In this document: piece after piece, positions 6,328-8,382 of the stretch | Position numbering within the stretch: position 1 is the first letter of the stretch | Layout of the letters: each line of letters begins with the position of its first letter | Assembly: GCA_051275515.1 (NCBI GenBank) | Contig: JBNMOT010000145.1 | Span: 1 to 8,382 of the forward strand | Length of the DNA: 8,382 nt | Reading direction: 5' to 3' | From: Oleispira sp051275515 | Lineage (GTDB): Bacteria; Pseudomonadota; Gammaproteobacteria; Pseudomonadales; Oceanobacteraceae | Program-made: the position numbers and the translations under genes | Notes under the pieces: generated by a model | Seen by the model: only the letters and a program-made list of their open reading frames with translations | What the model was told of the DNA's origin: nothing | Database searches by the model: none

Positions 6328-7302
6328 TTAACGAAAAGCACTAGGTGACTGTTTGGTCCAGCTTTTAAATGCATGACAAAAGGAAGCTGAATCACTATAG
6401 CCCAATCGTTCGGCAACCTGATCTACAGACAGCTTGCCATCCCTTAATAATTCTTTAGCCAGTGTGCTACGTACATTTATAGACAGCTCACGAAAGCTAG
6501 TATTTTCCTTGTCAAGTTTTCTTCGAAGCGTACGAGGCGTTATGTGTAATTTTTCTGCGACTTGTTCGAAAGAAAAAAAGTTACCGGTACCGTCAACGAT
6601 TAATCGCTCTACCAATTTAGCGTATGAATCTTCGCCAGAATGCCTCTCAACCAACGCTTTACACTGCGCGTAACAAACTTTAAAAACTGTTTCATTGGCT
6701 TGCGGTAAGGATTTATTCAACCAAACAGCATCAAAGACCAGCGCATTGCTGTTGGCGTTAAATGTTACCGGACACTTAAAAAAATCCAGATATTTTTTTA
6801 AGTGTCCGGGTTCTTTACGGGTGAAAAAAACTCCTTTAAGGGGCAAGTTCTCACCCAGCATTTCATTTAACATCACCACCGCCGCACTAAAGTCGCGCTC
6901 TATCATATAGCTGGCGCATGGCGACAAAGACTCAACTTCACAGCCCTCTAGTATGGCGTCATTTCCATCCACAAGCTGTCGCCACCTAAGGTGAGTCCAG
7001 CACAGTGCATGCATGCCACTCATTACCGTGAGCCCTTGATAAAGCGTTTCAGCACTCATCATTGAAAGGCCTAGCATGCCGTATGTGCTCAAATGATAGG
7101 AAGGCCCAACAGCAAGACCCAAAGATTGATCCTCGGCATACTCTATGGCTGCTTGTGTAAAAGCAAGCTCTTGCGCCAAGCTCATTGTTGCACTCGGATC
7201 ACTGATTGAGCCTGGTGAAATATTAGCTTTAGAAAAACATTCCATGGTATCGCAGGCGATATTTTCTAGGTAGGTAACCAAAGGTCCCAACCCGTAAACC
7301 AT
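6328..7302 (-). CDS. AraC-family transcriptional regulator (ArgR/OruR-like, arabinose-binding-like N-terminal domain)
   Basis: From the ATG at 7302 the product has 324 residues, close to the 330-345 usual for this family. The N-terminal two thirds match the ligand-sensing 'Arabinose_bd' type domain (PF12625): the SLGLAVG segment, then TYGMLGLSMMSAETL and, later, GHLKKYLDFFKCPVTF followed by ALVF. The C-terminus has the two AraC helix-turn-helices: EQVAEKLHITPRTLRRKL (246-263) and VDQVAERLGYSDSASFCHAF (293-312), the latter with the family signature. The frame stays open upstream to ATGs at 7470 and beyond. Those starts would place the operator (7411-7451) and the gene's own likely promoter inside the coding sequence, so I prefer 7302; a GTG at 7350 (340 residues) is also possible. 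Ribosome binding signals are weak at 7302 (AGG 10 nt upstream, GGAGA abutting). It lies between its two predicted targets. Inducer unknown, probably a catabolic intermediate. Confidence 0.93.
   Translation of the reverse strand: MVYGLGPLVTYLENIACDTMECFSKANISPGSISDPSATMSLAQELAFTQAAIEYAEDQSLGLAVGPSYHLSTYGMLGLSMMSAETLYQGLTVMSGMHALCWTHLRWRQLVDGNDAILEGCEVESLSPCASYMIERDFSAAVVMLNEMLGENLPLKGVFFTRKEPGHLKKYLDFFKCPVTFNANSNALVFDAVWLNKSLPQANETVFKVCYAQCKALVERHSGEDSYAKLVERLIVDGTGNFFSFEQVAEKLHITPRTLRRKLDKENTSFRELSINVRSTLAKELLRDGKLSVDQVAERLGYSDSASFCHAFKSWTKQSPSAFR
6768..6809. repeat. Perfect 18-bp inverted repeat inside the AraC gene
   Basis: CCGGACACTTAAAAAAAT (6768-6785) is repeated in perfect inverted form at 6792-6809, with a 6-nt loop. 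It encodes residues 165-179 of the regulator, the PGHLKKYLDFFKCPV segment, which resembles the family pattern. In mRNA it would form a long hairpin with a GC-rich base and an A/U-rich top. It is not a terminator, because no T-run follows the stem. Both arms contain a TGTCC core. Confidence 0.7.
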
Positions 7303-7399
7303 TCTCCGAAAACCTATTTGGTCTACATTACTTACGAAAAGTTCTTTCACGATGATCTCATCTCTAATCAGTGACTGATGTTCTTTTTTGATGCTCACA

Positions 7400-7427
7400 A
7401 TAATACTCGAATGTCCTATTTTATCAA
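7400..7427 (-). promoter_or_regulatory. Predicted promoter of the AraC regulator gene
   Basis: On the minus strand TTGATA (7427-7422) and TATTAT (7405-7400) are separated by 16 bp, each matching the sigma-70 consensus at five of six positions. Transcription would start near 7393, about 90 nt before the preferred ATG at 7302. The -35 and spacer lie within the distal operator repeat (7411-7430), so bound regulator should block its own promoter. Confidence 0.5.
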
Positions 7428-7451
7428 ATTTATGTCCGTTAACAGCATAAA
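7411..7451 (+). promoter_or_regulatory. Tandem AraC-type operator upstream of the thiolase gene
   Basis: ATGTCC occurs at 7411-7416 and 7432-7437, exactly 21 bp apart. The first 20-bp unit matches the receptor's distal repeat at 14 of 20 positions, and the second matches the receptor's proximal repeat at 11 of 20. The shared pattern is wTGTCC, six bases, then A-x-C-A. The pair points toward the thiolase gene, just as the other pair points toward the receptor gene. The proximal TGTCC box begins 39 nt before the -10, the same distance as at the receptor. Confidence 0.7.
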
Positions 7452-7476
7452 AACCATTGGGTTTAGACATTATCAT
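7448..7476 (+). promoter_or_regulatory. Predicted activator-dependent promoter of the thiolase gene
   Basis: The -10 is TATCAT at 7471-7476 (five of six consensus bases). The -35 position 17 bp upstream is TAAAAA, which is poor, and the end of the proximal operator repeat overlaps it by 4 bp. This is the pattern of a promoter that depends on a class II activator. Transcription would start near 7483, leaving a leader of about 40 nt. Confidence 0.55.
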
Positions 7477-7508
7477 TTTAAAAAACAAAGGTAATGGAAG
7501 CAACGATG

Positions 7509-7515
7509 AAAGAGA
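7509..7515 (+). promoter_or_regulatory. Ribosome binding site deciding the thiolase start
   Basis: AAAGAGA lies 7 nt before the ATG at 7523. A second in-frame ATG at 7529 would be 13 nt away, so 7523 is preferred. Confidence 0.55.
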
Positions 7516-7522
7516 CATCTGC

Positions 7523-8382
7523 ATGAAGATGAACGCGTATATTGCTGGAGTCGGTATGACCCCTTTTGGCAAACATCTCAATCGCACATTAAAATCACTC
7601 ACCATAGAAGCTATCAAGGCTGCAATGATTGACGCGGGAATTAGCAATAAAGACATCAACGCTGCCTATCATGGCAATGTTGCTGCAGGCACCATGATTG
7701 GTCAAACCTGCATACCGGGACAAGTGGCGCTGCGCGAAATGGGCTTAGGCGGCATACCTGTTGTTAACGTCAAAAATGCTTGTGCTTCCGCCTCAACAGC
7801 GTTTCAACAAGCTAGCGCTATGGTAACGGCTGGACTTTATGATGTAGTGCTGGCCGTCGGCGCCGAGAAACTCTATCACCCAGAAAAAAAGCGAACGTTC
7901 GCTGTATTTGATGGCTGTGTCGACCATGAAGACTTCGACAAAGTCGTTAAAAGTGTTGAAGCCAAGATAAGCGCCTACAGCAACAACCCAGCTTCAAATT
8001 CAGGTCAACACTCCTTTTTTATGGATATCTACGCGGCCTTAGCGCTAGAGCACATGCAAAAGTTTGGTACCACACAATCCCAATTTGCTGCCATAGCTGC
8101 GAAAAACTCTCGCCACGGAAGCCTAAACCCGTATGCACAATTTCGCGGCATTAATACCGTAGAAGATATTCTAGCGGCGCGTTCTATCAGTTATCCATTA
8201 ACGTTGCCAATGTGCTCCCCCATAGGGGACGGCGCAGCCGCTGCCATCATTATCAGCGAAAGGAAAGCACGACAACTCGGATTAAATCGCTGTGTCAAAA
8301 TTCGCTCGTCGGTGCTTAATTCAGGTTGGGATTATCTACAAAAGAGTAGCCCAGAAAAGAATAGCCAAAATAAAAAAGGCGA
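7523..8382 (+). CDS. SCP2-type thiolase (acyl-CoA thiolase), 3' end outside window
   Basis: The frame is open from the ATG at 7523 to the right edge (286 codons plus 2 nt; family length is about 380-400). The start MNAYIAGVGMTPFGK is the typical N-terminal strand of SCP2-type thiolases. The nucleophile is Cys87 in NVKNACASAS, followed by a helix and VVLAVGAEKL. Further family motifs are SLNPYAQFR, AARSISYPLTLPMCSPIGDGAAA and IIIS. The C-terminal catalytic His and Cys motifs lie beyond the window. Enzymes of this group cleave 3-ketoacyl-CoA in beta-oxidation, often of branched or steroid side chains, and in actinobacteria and proteobacteria many work with a DUF35 (OB-fold) partner encoded next door. 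It is divergent from the AraC gene and carries the tandem operator at 7411-7451. The exact substrate is not visible; the steroid or isoprenoid link is inference. Confidence 0.93.
   Translation, partial: MKMNAYIAGVGMTPFGKHLNRTLKSLTIEAIKAAMIDAGISNKDINAAYHGNVAAGTMIGQTCIPGQVALREMGLGGIPVVNVKNACASASTAFQQASAMVTAGLYDVVLAVGAEKLYHPEKKRTFAVFDGCVDHEDFDKVVKSVEAKISAYSNNPASNSGQHSFFMDIYAALALEHMQKFGTTQSQFAAIAAKNSRHGSLNPYAQFRGINTVEDILAARSISYPLTLPMCSPIGDGAAAAIIISERKARQLGLNRCVKIRSSVLNSGWDYLQKSSPEKNSQNKKG

Noticed and set aside
6763..6811. TGTCC cores in the arms of the intragenic hairpin as a third operator
   Set aside because: Neither core has a partner 21 bp away, so only the tandem pairs were called operators. 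The resemblance is recorded in the hairpin finding.
6434..6910. Plus-strand open frames within the AraC gene
   Set aside because: They are antisense shadows of a well-supported regulator gene, with no motif of their own.
7303..7659. N-terminal extension of the AraC protein up to 119 residues longer
   Set aside because: It would overlap the thiolase start, the operators and the likely promoters, and would exceed the family's normal length. The extra residues do not look like a domain.

Overview
The window looks like chromosomal DNA from a moderately AT-rich, probably marine gammaproteobacterium. The supporting signs are a TonB-dependent receptor of the 'EVPVSVSAI' type, an AraC regulator of the ArgR/OruR kind, an SCP2-type thiolase and Tn3-family transposase debris. 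This placement is inferred from protein style, not from a marker gene.

Left part (1-1514): the N-terminal 262 residues of a minus-strand zinc-ribbon protein with one membrane segment run off the left edge. Behind it are two short minus-strand coding remnants without start codons, then AT-rich non-coding DNA. Middle (1515-3960): a plus-strand lipoprotein gene encodes a predicted TIM-barrel, glycosidase-like protein. It is followed by about 300 bp of non-coding DNA with a perfect palindrome and short direct repeats. Next come two tail-to-tail fragments resembling the C-terminal and N-terminal ends of Tn3-family transposases, with a candidate Tn3-type terminal repeat. This is an old, scrambled insertion scar.

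Right part (3988-8382) is the coherent functional unit: a TonB-dependent outer-membrane receptor and an AraC-family regulator, both on the minus strand, and a divergent thiolase gene that runs off the right edge. In front of both the receptor and the thiolase lies a pair of 20-bp direct repeats with 21-bp spacing (core wTGTCC, then A-x-CA). In both cases the proximal TGTCC box begins exactly 39 nt before a TATnnT -10 element, and no good -35 is present. This is the layout of a class II AraC-type activator site. The regulator's own likely promoter (TTGATA, 16 bp, TATTAT) runs the other way through the distal thiolase-side repeat, which predicts autoregulation. I infer that the regulator senses a substrate or its CoA ester. 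It would then switch on both outer-membrane uptake (receptor) and thiolytic chain shortening (thiolase), perhaps for a steroid, isoprenoid or branched acyl compound.

Other points of note are an 18-bp perfect inverted repeat inside the regulator coding sequence and a second 21-bp-phased repeat (CTCAGTG) around the receptor's -10.
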